Origin: Delphinapterus leucas
Taxonomy: Eukaryota; Chordata; Mammalia; Artiodactyla; Monodontidae
NCBI RefSeq assembly: GCF_002288925.2
Contig: NW_022098021.1
Location: 4,165,920 to 4,229,919, forward strand
Direction: 5' to 3'
DNA length: 64,000 nt
Position 1 is the stretch's first letter; every line of letters begins with the position of its first letter. The notes beneath the pieces are model-generated. The model was not told the DNA's origin and did no database searches. It saw only the letters and a list, made by a program, of their open reading frames with translations. The translations under genes and the position numbers were made by a program. Below are positions 49,654 to 60,429 of the stretch, piece by piece.

Positions 49654-50249
49654 AAAAGCATGCACCCTTGCATGTGTTGGGGGATTGGCCAGAGCAGGAA
49701 TGAGGCAGAAGGGAAGCTGACATTTAGAGATCAAATGGGGGCTTGGTGCATCCAGGTCCAGCAGCCACTGAGGTTGGGGAGGATGGACAGGACAGGTGTG
49801 CACAAGCCGAGCAGCGCCGACACCAGACCAGCTTATCCAGGCGACTCCATCTGGTGGGGAGAGCCTGATCTTCAGAAATGGGGGCTGGAAGAGAGAGGCA
49901 GGCAGCCAGCCTTGGGTACCAAATGAAGTTAAGGAAACCGGTCCGGGGAAACCTCAAAATACCCAGGAGACCTGAGCAGAAAGAAGTCAGCCGTCCCTCC
50001 ACGTAGGGAAAGAAAAGGAGCTACTGGCTTACAGTGTCAGAATAGTATCAGAATAGCTTTCAGCGTGGAGCTGTAAAAACAACTTCTAGATCCCGTTCAT
50101 TCGTGGGGCAAGGGCGGTCATCTGCACGGGCCCCTTCATTCTTGCGGGGGCAGGCAGGGACTACACATAGGGTTGGGTCTCACTGGGGGCTTCTGTGCTT
50201 CCAGGATGGGGCCGGCACCACGTCATTGGGTCTCCAGCTACCTCTCAGT
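49416..50249. other. Mostly unique
   Basis: Contains a (TG)15 microsatellite at 49,621-49,651; otherwise nothing recognised. Confidence 0.55.
49621..49651. repeat. (TG)15 microsatellite
   Basis: Uninterrupted TG dinucleotide run; the longest in the window. Confidence 0.97.
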
Positions 50250-50720
50250 TTTCAAGGACTCTTTGCCACCTTGGTTGAGCACCTTCAGTCAGTAACACAA
50301 TATTCCAGAAGCTGTCTAATCAGTGTGGAGCAGAGTGGAACCAGCATCTTCTTTGTTCTGGACACCACTGCTAGCTTTGTAGCCCCCAAATCTCCCAGTC
50401 ATCGTAGCGGTCCTGTAGTCAGACTGGTTTACGCTGACCTTGTAGATGCCTCAACCCTCTAGAACATTTGCACAGAACTTCTCTTAAAATCACATCTGAA
50501 TGCAGGTAGAGACTTTACATTTTTCCTTTCTCAATTTCATCTTTTAGTTTTGACATAGCTTTTCTAGGTTTTGGCGGTTTCTCTGAATCCCGGCCTACCA
50601 CCGACATCTTTCCCGTACCCCACAAGTTGATGTCACCGGCAAACTGGATCAGAATAACCGCAGTGTCCTCCTGTAAATTCTTAAAAGGAGTTTGGACAAT
50701 GTAGAATTGATATAAATCTT
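50250..50720 (+). repeat. Ancient CR1/L3-clade LINE fragment
   Basis: TAGAGACTTTACATTTTTCC, TCAATTTCATCTTTTAGTTT, CACAAGTTGATGTCACCGGC, AAACTGGATCAGAATAACCG resemble the CR1/L3 consensus block 'GACTTTACATTTATCC...TTTCATCTTGTTAG...GTCATCTGCAAATTTGA'. Strand relative to the element is not certain. Confidence 0.45.
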
Positions 50721-50829
50721 TGTGGTGAAGCAGTATAGAGACCTCCCTCCACCTTGATGTTGAAAATGTAATGTTCTTCCACCAGCTACAAAGTTACCCA
50801 CTTGGACTGTGGAGAGGGCACTTTGTAAA

Positions 50830-50975
50830 TGACTCAGTTACAGCATTTATCAAACTGTATCATCATCACTTCTTTACACAGCTGTCTCACTCACCAGGCT
50901 GAGCTTCTCCAAGGCGAGGACCGCGTTTGATCCGTTTTCGTGATTTCAGTGTCTAGCTCCGCGCAGTAGGTGTGA
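50830..50975 (+). repeat. L2 LINE 3' end
   Basis: GGCTGAGCTTCTCCAAGGCG, AGGACCGCGTTTGATC and AGTGTCTAGCTCCGCGCAGT follow the L2 end. Confidence 0.6.
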
Positions 50976-52039
50976 GGGGTATGTGGTGTGGATAACTCAT
51001 CTGGCTGACATTTCCCCAACTTGTCTAGAGATGAGAGGAAGCCTAAATCATCCTCTTGTCCAAATGAAGACACTCTTTCATCCCGCAGCCTTTCGATCTA
51101 GCAAGAAATGTAATGAAGTATGAGGTTAGCTGGACACAAGTGAATTCCCCAGAATCATTCATTCTTCTCCTTAATGTACATGAAACATTGGCTTAGTAAC
51201 GTGACATTGGTTTGTTAATCTAACCTCGACGTATGTTAGGCTCAAGGTCACACTCACTGTCTGTGGTTTGGTGTCCACCTTGTTCTTGCCCCCCGACCCC
51301 GCCAGTATCCTCAGTCCTTTGCCTCTCACCATCCCTGTGATTTCTCAAAGACTCCTGTCTCTGTGCCGCCAACAAGCCTCCCCCTGGCTCCCCAGAAAGG
51401 CCTCACTTGGAACTGCATATCTGACTTGGTGGAAAGCCCTCAGTGCCAGGTGCCTATTCCCTCTCCTTTCTTGAACCCTACTTCGCTGTTCGCCAGGACT
51501 GGAAGTGGGTCTCTGGGGCCGGGTCTGGAAGTAGGGGGTGGGGATGTTGCCTGGGGGCCTACGCCCTCTCATGCGTGGCCTGGGGCAGGGCCAGGAGACA
51601 CGGAGAGGGGCCTGCAGGGCACTTTTAAACATGCCCTGCCAGGACTCTTGAATGACCCTGTGGGGAAGAGGCCTCCACAAAATCACGGGGACTGGTTTTC
51701 CTGCTCACGCTGGGAGGGGGTAGGAGGAGGCTTGATGTGGTGGAGAAAATGTGAAGAAAGTGGCTTGTCTCCCCTCACGAGCGTCTCAGAGCTAACTTAC
51801 ACCATCTCGTAAGGCTTCCTCCCCTTACGGCTTTAAGATCATTTTCACTGAGAGAGAAGAAGACAAAGGGAGAAAACTAGGATTGAGTATTTCTGTCTCC
51901 TCCAAGCTCTCTTCTGCCATCGGGCCACTGGCCGAGCACAGCGTCAAAGATTCCAGGCTTAGGCTTCCTGAATCCAGTCTCACAATTTGCATTACTCCGT
52001 CCTGCAGGTCCATTCTCAACTGTATGCTTTGATCTCACA
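50976..52039. other. No feature recognised
   Basis: Unique GC-moderate sequence with chance open frames (51,363-51,812). Confidence 0.45.
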
Positions 52040-52425
52040 CATTCACTTAACAAAGATTTACCGAGCACCTGCTGTACACGCTGGTGGTTCAGCCCTGAAC
52101 AAAATGGGGGAAAAAACCCAGAAACCTAATCTCATCTAATGGATAAACAAGGCAAACAAGTAAATACTTGACGTGTTGGGGGCGATAACTCAGTGCAGGA
52201 GAGCACAGCAGACGGGGGACTGGGTGCTGGATCTCGAGGTGCAGGGCAGTGGAGATTGGAAATAGCCCATCTGGGAACATCTCACGGGGAGGTATTAAGT
52301 CACCTCACAGGTAAGGGAGGTGGGGGGCAGGCCATGCAGGTGCCTGGGGGGAACCACAGACCTGGGGTACAACACACTTGCTTGTTCAAGGAGGCCAGAG
52401 TGACGGAAGTAGAGAATTGAAACAC
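52040..52425 (-). repeat. L2 LINE, minus orientation
   Basis: TTCACTTAACAAAGATTTAC, CGAGCACCTGCTGTACACGC, ATTAAGTCACCTCACAGGTA, TTGTTCAAGGAGGCCAGAGT follow antisense L2. Confidence 0.65.
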
Positions 52426-52580
52426 GTCCCAGTAAAGTTAGAATTCCCCAGAGACCCTGCTGGCATCTCCTTCTCTGTGTCAGAAGAGACCACCCTGAAC
52501 TCTGGTGCAGGAGTGCTTCAGGGGCCATGGAAGTAAGTGGCTAGGGCTCTGTCCCACTCTAGGCGGCCCCAGATGGCTTG
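52426..52580. other. No feature recognised
   Basis: Short unique stretch between the L2 and the SINE. Confidence 0.4.
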
Positions 52581-52957
52581 CTTTTTTTTTTTAACTTTTC
52601 TTTTAATAAATTTATTTATTTTATTCTTTTTTTTTTTTTTTTGGCTGCATTGGGTCTTCGTTGCTGTGTGTGGGCTTCCTCTAGTTGCAGTGAGCAGGGG
52701 CTACTCTTTGTTGCAGCGCACGGGCTTCTTATTGCAGTGGCTTCTCTTGTTGTAGAGCACGGGCTCTAAGCGTGCGGGCTTCATTAGTTGTGGAGCACGG
52801 GCTCAGGAGTTGTGGCTCGTGGGCTCTAGAGCACAGGCTCAGTGGCACACGGGCTTAGTTGCTCCGTGGCATGTGGGATCTTCCCGGACCAGGGCTCGAA
52901 CCCGTGTCCCCTGCATTGGCAGGCAGATTCTTAACCACTGCACCACCAGGGAAGTCC
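52581..52957 (-). mobile_element. CHR-type SINE (long subtype), minus orientation
   Basis: T and TTTATT tail, GGCTGCATTGGGTCTTCG, TTGTAGAGCACGGGCTCTAA, TAGTTGTGGAGCACGGGCTC, GGCATGTGGGATCTTCCCGG, GAACCCGTGTCCCCTGCATT, ACTGCACCACCAGGGAAGTC. Nearly full length; no clear target duplication. Confidence 0.93.
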
Positions 52958-53109
52958 CGGCTTTCTGAGTTCTTGATGGCAGGCCATCCACTGTCATTTC
53001 ATTCATTGATTACACACTTAACTAATGAGTGCCCATTGTACAGCCATGAACAAACATTCCCAGCCCTGACCTCATGTGCTTGAGAATGCCAAAAATACGA
53101 AGAATTGTT

Positions 53110-53690
53110 CTGATGGAGCCCATAAGGGGTGAGGTGGCACACAGAGAGGTCTAGGTGGCTTCTGGCCGGAAGAGATGCCCAAACCCCATCCTGAAAAAGG
53201 GACAGGAAGGAGTGGGCCAGGCAAAGGGGTGGGGAAGAGATTTCCGGTGGATCATGCCCAGGGCACCAGGGATCCTGCACATATTCAAGGCACTGTCCGA
53301 ATGGTGCCGGATGTCCGGAGGGGGTGATGGTGTGGGGTTGCTGGAGGTGGGGGGATGGCAGGGGGATGAGAGTGGCCTGATCATGTCTGGTCCTATCACA
53401 GAAGACTGCAATATGAGTAAAGTGGATGTCACCCAGCAGTGTGACAGGTGGAGGGACACAGCAGGGGAGAGGCACGGCCCGATTTGCCCTCTCTGATGAC
53501 GCGAGGGGAACAGATTGGAGAGAAGCACAACAGGCAGCAGCGAGACCCGTGGGAAACGAAGGTGTCCTGAACGGTGGTGTCCCAGGGCCTAGACAAGTGG
53601 ACAGACTCAAGACGAGGCGCCCGATTGGGGGGGAGGGAGGGGCGAAGATGACACCCAGGTGCCTGACTTGGACACGGTGGGAGGCGGAGG
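53110..53690 (-). repeat. L2 LINE, minus orientation
   Basis: Weakly ordered antisense L2 (GGATGTCACCCAGCAGTGTG, CAAGTGGACAGACTCAAGAC, AAGATGACACCCAGGTGCCT). The 243-codon minus-strand open frame over this stretch (52,999-53,730) is most likely a by-product. Confidence 0.5.
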
Positions 53691-54211
53691 TGCCATTTCT
53701 GCTAGCGGCGCATCTCTTCCAAGCTCTCACTTGTAGCCCAGGTTTGCTGGGAGCACAGTCAGAGGACTCTGACGCCCTAGACGCGCGGAGGGCGTGTGCT
53801 CTCGGGAGAAGGCAGTGAAGGGAGGAGGGCCGGGCTGCTGAGAGCTAGGAAGGCTGTGGTCTCGGCTGGGAGCCCTGGGGCAGAACCGCACGGAATTGTT
53901 TGCACCTGGAGGCAAAGGGTACCCCTCTGTCAGTCGGTCATTGGCTGTGGGCTGCCTGGGGGAGGGACGGTGGCTGCTTCTAATCCCCCGGGGTGAGTGG
54001 GATCTGGTTCTGCCAAAGATAAGTCTCCCAAGAAGGGGACACCTGTGAGTCCCTAGCAGCCAATATTCCTGGGGGTTGGGGGGCGGGGTGTAGGGAGCCG
54101 GGTGCCCCGGTCCAATAAGAGGGGCCTGGGAGGGGCGTCCACTCCGCTCCCAGGCTCTTCTGCTCTTCCATTGGCTGGGGAACCAGATGACCAAACTGAC
54201 TTGGGGGATGT
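53691..54211. other. No feature recognised
   Basis: GC-rich unique sequence. Confidence 0.45.
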
Positions 54212-54560
54212 CATGGCATGAATGTTTGTGTTCCCCCCAGGTCTATATGTTGAAATCCTAACCTCCGACGAGATGGTTTTAGGAGGTGGAGCCTTTGAGA
54301 GGTTATTAGGTCATGAGGGTGGAGCCCTTGTGAAGGGGATCAATGGTCTCATAAAAGGGACCCTAGAGAGCCCCCCACACATGTGAGGAGACAAGGAGTG
54401 TGCAGGCTGCAACCCAGAAGAGGGCCCTCATCAGAACCGACCGGGCTGGCACCCTGATCTCGGGCGTCCAGCCCCCAGAACTGCGAGAAATAAATTCCTG
54501 CTCTCGTAAGCTGCCCAGTCTGTGCTACTTTGGTGCAGAAACAGGGGATGTACCAGAGCA
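54212..54560 (+). mobile_element. MaLR-type LTR (MLT1/MST-like), sense
   Basis: ATGTTGAAATCCTAACCTCC, GAGATGGTTTTAGGAGGTGG, GGTTATTAGGTCATGAGGGT, GTCTCATAAAAGGGACCC, AATAAA at 54,489-54,494 and AAGCTGCCCAGTCTGTGCTA in MaLR order. Solo LTR; no coding internal region. Confidence 0.85.
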
Positions 54561-54668
54561 GAGCGGGTAGCTCTCACTGGGGGCCCGACTGACTTGCTAA
54601 GGAGCGCTTTTCAAGGCTGGCTTTAGAAATCGCTGTTCCTACTTCGGATTTTTCTGCTTCCCATCCAG

Positions 54669-54707
54669 TTCTTGGCTGTGTTCGCTATGGTTGAGTTTGC
54701 TGAAAAG
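54669..54707 (+). other. Exon-like 39-nt segment with good splice sites
   Basis: Preceded by GGATTTTTCTGCTTCCCATC then CAG (strong pyrimidine tract and acceptor) and followed by GTGAGT. It is 39 nt, open in frame 1 as FLAVFAMVEFAEK. I do not recognise the peptide. It may be a chance pair of splice motifs. Confidence 0.3.
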
Positions 54708-54829
54708 GTGAGTTCTGAGGAAACGAGCTGTTGTCTGGGTCCCCAACAGACTGTCCTGCTTTTAGGGTGCAGGGTCGTTATGGGGGAGTGGGGACCCCCG
54801 TGGCACAAGTCCCCAGAAAACGCCGTTCC

Positions 54830-55460
54830 CGGCGTGGTCTATGGGGACAGCGCCCCCAGGAGTCGGGCGCCAGGACCTGCGCCGCCCCGGAGGGCGGGGC
54901 AGGGTCTGGACTCGCCCCGCGGGGGGCGGGGCGGAGGGGTCATTGGGCGGGGCTGGCTGCTCTGCCCCCCCCCCCCCCCCCGGCCTCGTGCGTGGCCGTG
55001 ACCTTGCCTCCAGCTGGGCTGTCCTCTCTCACTGCATCGCTGGGCCGTGTCCAGGTTGCCGTGGGAACCAAACCGGAGCCCGCGGAGCGGCCGCAAAGCG
55101 AACCACTTGTGCAGGGCGGGCAGGATGGGAGGGACCCGGCTCTGTGCCAGGGGCGGGGAAGATGGCCTCGCTCCCTCCCCGGCCGGGCTCGGCTCGCACC
55201 CCGGGGTGTCACGCGCGGGGCGGGGGCGCGCGGAGAGGAGGCCTTGGGATGAGCGAGGCTGGAGCATTCTGCATCCGCGCGGCAACATCCCCGCCCGGGG
55301 TCATCGCCAGGGCCCGACCGGCGCCGCCCATCCCGAGATGCCCGCTTCGGGGGCGCAGGAGGCAGATTACTTCTCCCCGCAGCACCCCGCGTTTGCGGTT
55401 GGTTCCCAGGGTCCTCTGGCATTCGCTGACCACCGGCGACTCTGCGGCTCCCCTGAATGC
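54830..55460. promoter_or_regulatory. CpG island, candidate promoter
   Basis: Dense CpG with several GC boxes (GGGGCGGGG near 54,923 and again near 55,151 as GGGGCGGGGA), a 17-base C run (54,965-54,981) and a YY1-like AAGATGGC at 55,159-55,166. No TATA box. Free of transposons, unlike both flanks. Candidate TSS of an unidentified or noncoding transcript. Long open frames here (to 225 codons on plus, 160 on minus) reflect GC content; none is recognised. Confidence 0.65.
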
Positions 55461-55639
55461 CTCATCTCTTGACGTTCAGTTCAGTCTAATTACCGCCTTT
55501 TCAGTTCACCTGCAGTGACCCCGCAATATACACAAGAGCTCAGTCTGGCAAACACCTTTCGTCTTTGTAACTGGTTTCTTTTGTGGGCTCCTTGTCATGC
55601 GCCAAAACAAGAGATTTAAAAACAAACAAACAAACAAAA

Positions 55640-56420
55640 CCTCTTGTAATACATAATCACTGTAGAAAAATTAGATAACACAGGTAAGCAACAACCAGAG
55701 ATGCGATTAAAATAATCCAAATCTTTCCACCCGGGGACAACCACAGTAATATTGATTCCTGACTTTTAAGGTAAATATGTATGTCCTTTTTAAACAGATT
55801 TCATTCACATTATACACATGGCTCTTTGCTTTCCCGACACATATATGCAGAACATCCTTCCCAATAAGTAAAGATAGAACTGTGATCCACGGTATCTTTT
55901 TAAATGGCCGTATAGTACTCTTTTGCCACTATAGACAGATTCAATGTGTTTTCCAATTATTTAGGAGGTTTGGATAACTTTTGCTGCTCTAAACAACACT
56001 GCAATGAGCAATCTTGTGCGTGTATCTTGGTGCACGTGTCTGCTTATTTCCTAAGAGCAAACTCCCAGAAAGGGAGTAACATAAATATTGTGTATCTTAT
56101 GAAGACTTTTGCTGCATCTCTCTGGATTGTTCCTTAAGTGTACCTGTTTATGGTCCTTCCAATCTGAGAAGGTGATCGTTTTCCTCACACCCATGCCAAC
56201 ACTGGTTATTATTCTTTTAATTTTTTTTCCAAACCAATATATGAAAAATGCATTCCTGTAATGTTTTCTTCCATTTGTTTGATTACTCATGAGAGTTATC
56301 ACTTTTGACACTTCTTGGCCATCTGTATTTCTTATTTCATTAAGTGCCTCTTCATGACTACTCTTGGCCATTTTCCCATTAGGGTGTTACTCGTTCTTTG
56401 TTGATTTGTGCAAGCTTTCT
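55640..56420 (-). repeat. Old L1 LINE fragment, minus orientation
   Basis: GCTGCTCTAAACAACACTGC, AATGAGCAATCTTGTGCGTG, TTTCCTAAGAGCAAACTCCC, AGAAAGGGAGTAACATAAAT, CTCACACCCATGCCAACACT follow antisense L1 with high divergence. Confidence 0.6.
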
Positions 56421-56734
56421 ACAGTCAACTTTCACACACACCGCCACCCAGAGCACACCCCCCTTCATGCCGGTGAGAAATTCCTGTGTGAATACTCTGG
56501 TGGAGAAGCTGTTGAAGTCAGGTTCCTTCCACAGGACCTTTAAAGGAGAGCGGTTGCTCCTTGGATGCAGGGGGTGGAGCTGCAAGGCTCCTTGTGTTTA
56601 CTGTTGAAATTGGTGCTAACCGAGAGGACCGAGCTTGGGGGGCAGCAGACACAATGTTGGTCCTTGGCTGGACACCGGACCTAGAAGCTGTGAGGTGGGG
56701 AGGTCGATTGTGCTGTACTCACTTGTGTCGGCTA
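56421..56734. other. No feature recognised
   Basis: Unique sequence between two repeats. Confidence 0.45.
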
Positions 56735-56820
56735 CGCTAGAGGTCCCCGGGCAGGCAGCATCAGCATTGCTCAGAAGCCTCCTTGGCAATGCAGATTCCC
56801 AGACCCTGGCCCAGGAGACT
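56735..56820 (-). repeat. MER20-type hAT fragment
   Basis: AGAGGTCCCCGGGCAG, GCAGCATCAGCATTGCTCAG, CAATGCAGATTCCCAGACCC read as antisense MER20. Confidence 0.55.
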
Positions 56821-56849
56821 TGTCAACACTTGTAAGACTTGGTAAAATA

Positions 56850-57475
56850 TACAGACGTAATATTTACCATCTTAACTGTTTTTAAGGGCACAGTTCTGTG
56901 GCATTAAGTACATTCACATTGTTGGGCACCCATCACCGCCATCCATCCACAGAACTTTTCATCTTCCCAAACTGAAGCTCTGTCCCCATTAAACACCAAC
57001 TCCCCATTCTCCCTGCCCCTCCCCCCCAGCCCCTGGCAGCCACCCTTCTACTTTCTTTCTTTTTTTTTTTTGCAGTACGTGGGCCTCTCACTGCTGTGGC
57101 CTCTCCCGTTGCGGAGCGCAGGCTCAGCGGCCATGGCTCACGGGCCCAGCTGCTCCGCGGCATGTGGGATCCTCCTGGACCAGGGCACGAACTCGTGTCC
57201 CCTGCATTGGCAGGCGGACTCTTAACCACTGTGCCACCAGGGAAGCCCTACCCTTCTACTTTATGTCTCTATGAATTTGCCTACTCTGGTACCTCAGATA
57301 AGTGGAATTGTACAATATTTGTCCTTTTGTGTCTGGTTTATTTCCCCTAGCACAATGTCTTCAAGGTTCATCCATGTTGTAGCAGGTGTCAGAATTTCCT
57401 GCCGTTTCAAGGCTGAATAATATTCCATTGTATGGATGGACCACATTTTGTCCCTCCATTCATCCGCTGATGGAA
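56850..57475 (-). repeat. L1 LINE 3' region, minus orientation, with SINE inside
   Basis: TACAGACGTAATATTTACCA, TAAGGGCACAGTTCTGTGGC, CATTAAGTACATTCACATTG, then after the SINE TCCATGTTGTAGCAGGTGTC, AATATTCCATTGTATGGATG. The L1 reading resumes across the insertion. Confidence 0.85.
57055..57249 (-). mobile_element. CHR-type SINE in L1, minus orientation
   Basis: T run, GCAGTACGTGGGCCTCTCAC, GCAGGCTCAGCGGCCATGGC, GGCATGTGGGATCCTCCTGG, ACTGTGCCACCAGGGAAG. Exact 13-bp duplication ACCCTTCTACTTT at 57,042-57,054 and 57,250-57,262. Confidence 0.97.
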
Positions 57476-57489
57476 CTGACTATGTTTTT

Positions 57490-57728
57490 TAAAATACTTA
57501 TTTTATTTAGTTATTTATTTGGTTGCACCAAGTCTTGGTTGCAGCAGGCGTGCTCCTTAGTTGCAGCCAGTGAGCTCCTTAGTTGCGGCTCGCCGGCTCC
57601 TTAGTTGTTGCATGTGAACTCTTAGTTGGGGCATGCGTGCGGGATCTAGTTCCCTGACCAGGGATCAAACCTGCGCCCCCTGCATTGGGAGCGTGGAGTC
57701 TTAACCACTGCGCCACCAAGGAAGTCCC
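57490..57728 (-). mobile_element. CHR-type SINE (second subtype), minus orientation
   Basis: TTATTTATTTGGTTGCACCA, CCTTAGTTGCAGCCAGTGAG, TCTAGTTCCCTGACCAGGGA, ACTGCGCCACCAAGGAAGTC. Degenerate duplication CTGACTAYRTTTTT at 57,476-57,489 and 57,729-57,742. More diverged than the copy at 57,055. Confidence 0.9.
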
Positions 57729-57742
57729 CTGACTACATTTTT

Positions 57743-58219
57743 AGGTGCAAGACACACAGAGTTCCCTGGGGACGGGATTCAACACAAATTGTAATCAGCA
57801 TTTCTGGGATGGGCCTTGGGCCTCTGCAGCAAGTTCTGGACCACTTGCCCTACAAGCCAGGCCAATTCTTCATCCGCTGTGTCCCGTCACACTGGTAAAA
57901 ATAAGCCACAGCCCCAAGGGCTGGTCTCGGCGAGTGAGTCCCACAGATCTTATAGAAAGCTTTTGAAAAACACAAATTCTCCATTCCCCGCTTTCCAGCC
58001 AGTTTTACCCTCCACCCACCACCATCCGACAGCAGGACTGAGTGGGTCTGAGTGGATCTGAGAGCCTCTTGGCCACGGCCAGTCCTCCTTAGCAGGTTGA
58101 GTTCTCAACCCCCCATGGGACTCTCCCCTGCTTCATTCACTGCCCCCTACCCTGATACCGTTTTTATCTGTTATATATATTTGACTTCTGTCATTTGGAG
58201 TAAGGACTCTGAGGCTAAA
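57743..58219. other. No feature recognised
   Basis: Unique intergenic sequence. Confidence 0.45.
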
Positions 58220-58734
58220 AGCCTGTATTCTGTATTCACTCATTCCACAAATATTTATTGAGCGTTACTCGGTGCAAAGCACTGTTCTCTCTGGGTACAG
58301 AGGATACAGCCGAGAACAAAAGAGACAAAAACCCTGACTATTAGCTTTCCTGCTGTGGGGGACATGGACCGTAAACAAGGTGGACGAGCACGATTTTGGC
58401 TAGAGATACATATTAAGCATGAAAAATAAAGCAGGGGAGAGAGAGAGGAATTTGGGAGGTGATGCTCACCGTTTAGAGAGGGAGGCCAGAGCAGTCACCA
58501 CCCTCATGGAGGTGACCATGGGGTAGAAACGGGAGGGAAGGGAGGGAGCCGGCCACACGGGGTGTACGTAGGAAGAGCAGCACATGCAAAGGTCCTGAGG
58601 CAGGAGCCTGCTGGGTGCTTCGTAGAAGCGTCAAGGAGGCCAGTGTGGTGGGGACAGAGCAAGTGAGGCAGAGGAGGGAAGAAGATGAATCCAGAAAGGC
58701 AGCAGTATCAGATCACATAGGGCCCCACAGACCA
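58220..58734 (-). repeat. L2 LINE, minus orientation
   Basis: CACTCATTCCACAAATATTT, ATTGAGCGTTACTCGGTGCA, AAGCACTGTTCTCTCTGGGT, GCAAAGGTCCTGAGGCAGGA, AAGGAGGCCAGTGTGGTGG follow antisense L2 in order; the clearest L2 in the window. Confidence 0.85.
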
Positions 58735-58920
58735 GCGCTGTCCAATAGAAATACGCCAGCCACGTGTACTTTTCCATTGTCTAGTTGCCATACTAAAAAA
58801 AGGCAAAACAGAAGCAGGTGAAATTAACTTTAATATATTTTATGTAACCCAATATATCTGAAATATTATTATTTCAACAGGTGTTCAGATTACTCATGAG
58901 ACAGTTTACTTTTTTTTGTA
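58735..58920 (+). repeat. hAT-type DNA transposon fragment (MER33-like)
   Basis: CAGCGCTGTCCAATAGAAAT at the start, CTAGTTGCCATACTAAAAAA, GGTGAAATTAACTTTAATAT and AACCCAATATATCTGAAATA. Same family as the copy at 12.5 kb. Confidence 0.75.
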
Positions 58921-59532
58921 CTGCAAGGATGGAGGCTCCAGAGGTAGGGGAAGCGGTTGCATTCTAAACAGAGACAAACAGACAGATCTCTAAAATGATT
59001 CCTCACATAAGCACCTGGATCCTGAACTAAATGAAACTAGGCACTTTACAGTGTCCTTTTGAGGAAGAGAGGATAACACATTTGCTGAAATACTTACGTA
59101 TTCAAGAAAATTCCGGGGGCGTTTAGACAGTGAAGTCGTGGTGAAAGAGACACAGAGTTACTCTCCGCTGGCCGCTCAGCACATCGGGACGGTCCCTCTG
59201 CCCGGCCTGGTTGGGTCATTACATTTCGCAGGTCGGAGCTGAGGGTCAGAAGCAGGGTCTGTCCCCAGAGTAGGTTAGAACCCAGAAGAGGGAGAGCAGA
59301 GCCCCTCTGGCTCCCTTTTGTCCTTGTTTACACAGGCTGTCCCAGGCCTTTGCGGTAGGAAAGACCGTTATCAAAGGAGCCATTTGTCATTCAACACTTG
59401 CTTCCCGCTGCCGGGCCCAGGGTCAGCGTCTCAGGACTCAGTGGGGCTCATTCTGTCCTCACCTCCATCAGATTCATCCAGCATCCAGGCAGGAGACACC
59501 AGGATGACTTGTTCATGTTTTCTTGATAATCT
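58921..59532. other. No feature recognised
   Basis: Unique intergenic sequence. Confidence 0.45.
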
Positions 59533-59547
59533 AAACAGAATGCTTTT

Positions 59548-60159
59548 TAAATTTTTTTTTAATATTCGATTTTTAATTTTTTAATCAAAGTATAGTTGAT
59601 TTACATTTCAGGTGTACAGCAAAGTGATTCAGTCATATATATATTCATATATATAGTCATATACATACATTCTTTTTCAGATTCTTTTCCATTATGGGTT
59701 ATTACAAGATATTGAGTATAGGTCCCTGTGCTGTACAGTAGGTCATTGTTGATTATCTATTTTATATATCTATATGTGTATCCCAAATTAATCCCAAATT
59801 CCGAATTTTTCCCTCCCCCCTTGCCCCTCTGGTAACCATAAGTGTGTTCTCTATGTCTGTGAGTCTATTTCTGTTTGGTAAATAAGTTCATTTGTATCAT
59901 TTTTTTAGATCCCACCTATAAGTGATATCCCGTGATATCTGTCTTTCTCTGTCTGACTTACTTCACTTAGTATGATAATCTCCGGGTCCATCCATGTTGC
60001 TGCAAATGGCATTATTTCATTCCTTTCTATGGCTGAGTAATATTCCATTGTCTATATGTACCACGTCTTCTTTATCCCTTCCTCTGTCGATGGACACTTA
60101 GGTTGCTTCCACGCCTTGGCTGTTGTAAATAGAGCTGCAATGAACACTGGTGTGCATTT
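59548..60159 (-). mobile_element. 5'-truncated L1 insertion, minus orientation
   Basis: AAGTATAGTTGATTTACATT, CAGCAAAGTGATTCAGTCAT, GTCCCTGTGCTGTACAGTAG, TAACCATAAGTGTGTTCTC, TGCTGCAAATGGCATTATTT, CTGCAATGAACACTGGTGTG. Fifteen-base target duplication AARCAGAATGCTTTT at 59,533-59,547 and 60,160-60,174 (one mismatch), so about 610 bp inserted as one event. Confidence 0.93.
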
Positions 60160-60174
60160 AAGCAGAATGCTTTT

Positions 60175-60429
60175 GATTTTCCTGCGGTCTGGCCTCCTTC
60201 ATGCCTTGTCACCATCCCCAGCCCAGCTCAGGAAGCACAGCCAGTGGGGACATTTCCCCTTTGTATGAAAAAATGAAGGTGGGTCCGGCCATTCCTAGAG
60301 CTCAGAGTGGCAGAAGGTTAAGACAGAAGCATTGAGTCAGACAGAAACCACGGCTTTCCTGGAGGGCAGGTGTGGGACGGGGACTCTTTCTTTACCAGGT
60401 GTGCCTGTAGGTAATGTGGCTGACCCGTT
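60175..60429. other. No feature recognised
   Basis: Unique intergenic sequence between the L1 and a MER20. Confidence 0.45.

Noticed and set aside
52999..53730. 243-codon minus-strand open frame, the longest in the window
   Set aside because: Covers an antisense L2 fragment; proline- and serine-rich translation without domain resemblance. Most likely by chance.
54830..55460. WASF3 first exon
   Set aside because: Position would be far closer to CDK8 than in human, and WASF3's first exon is noncoding so cannot be verified from translation. Left as one hypothesis only.
54841..55518. 225-codon open frame and several others in the second CpG island
   Set aside because: High GC removes stop codons in all frames. 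No recognised motif; kept only as a promoter candidate.
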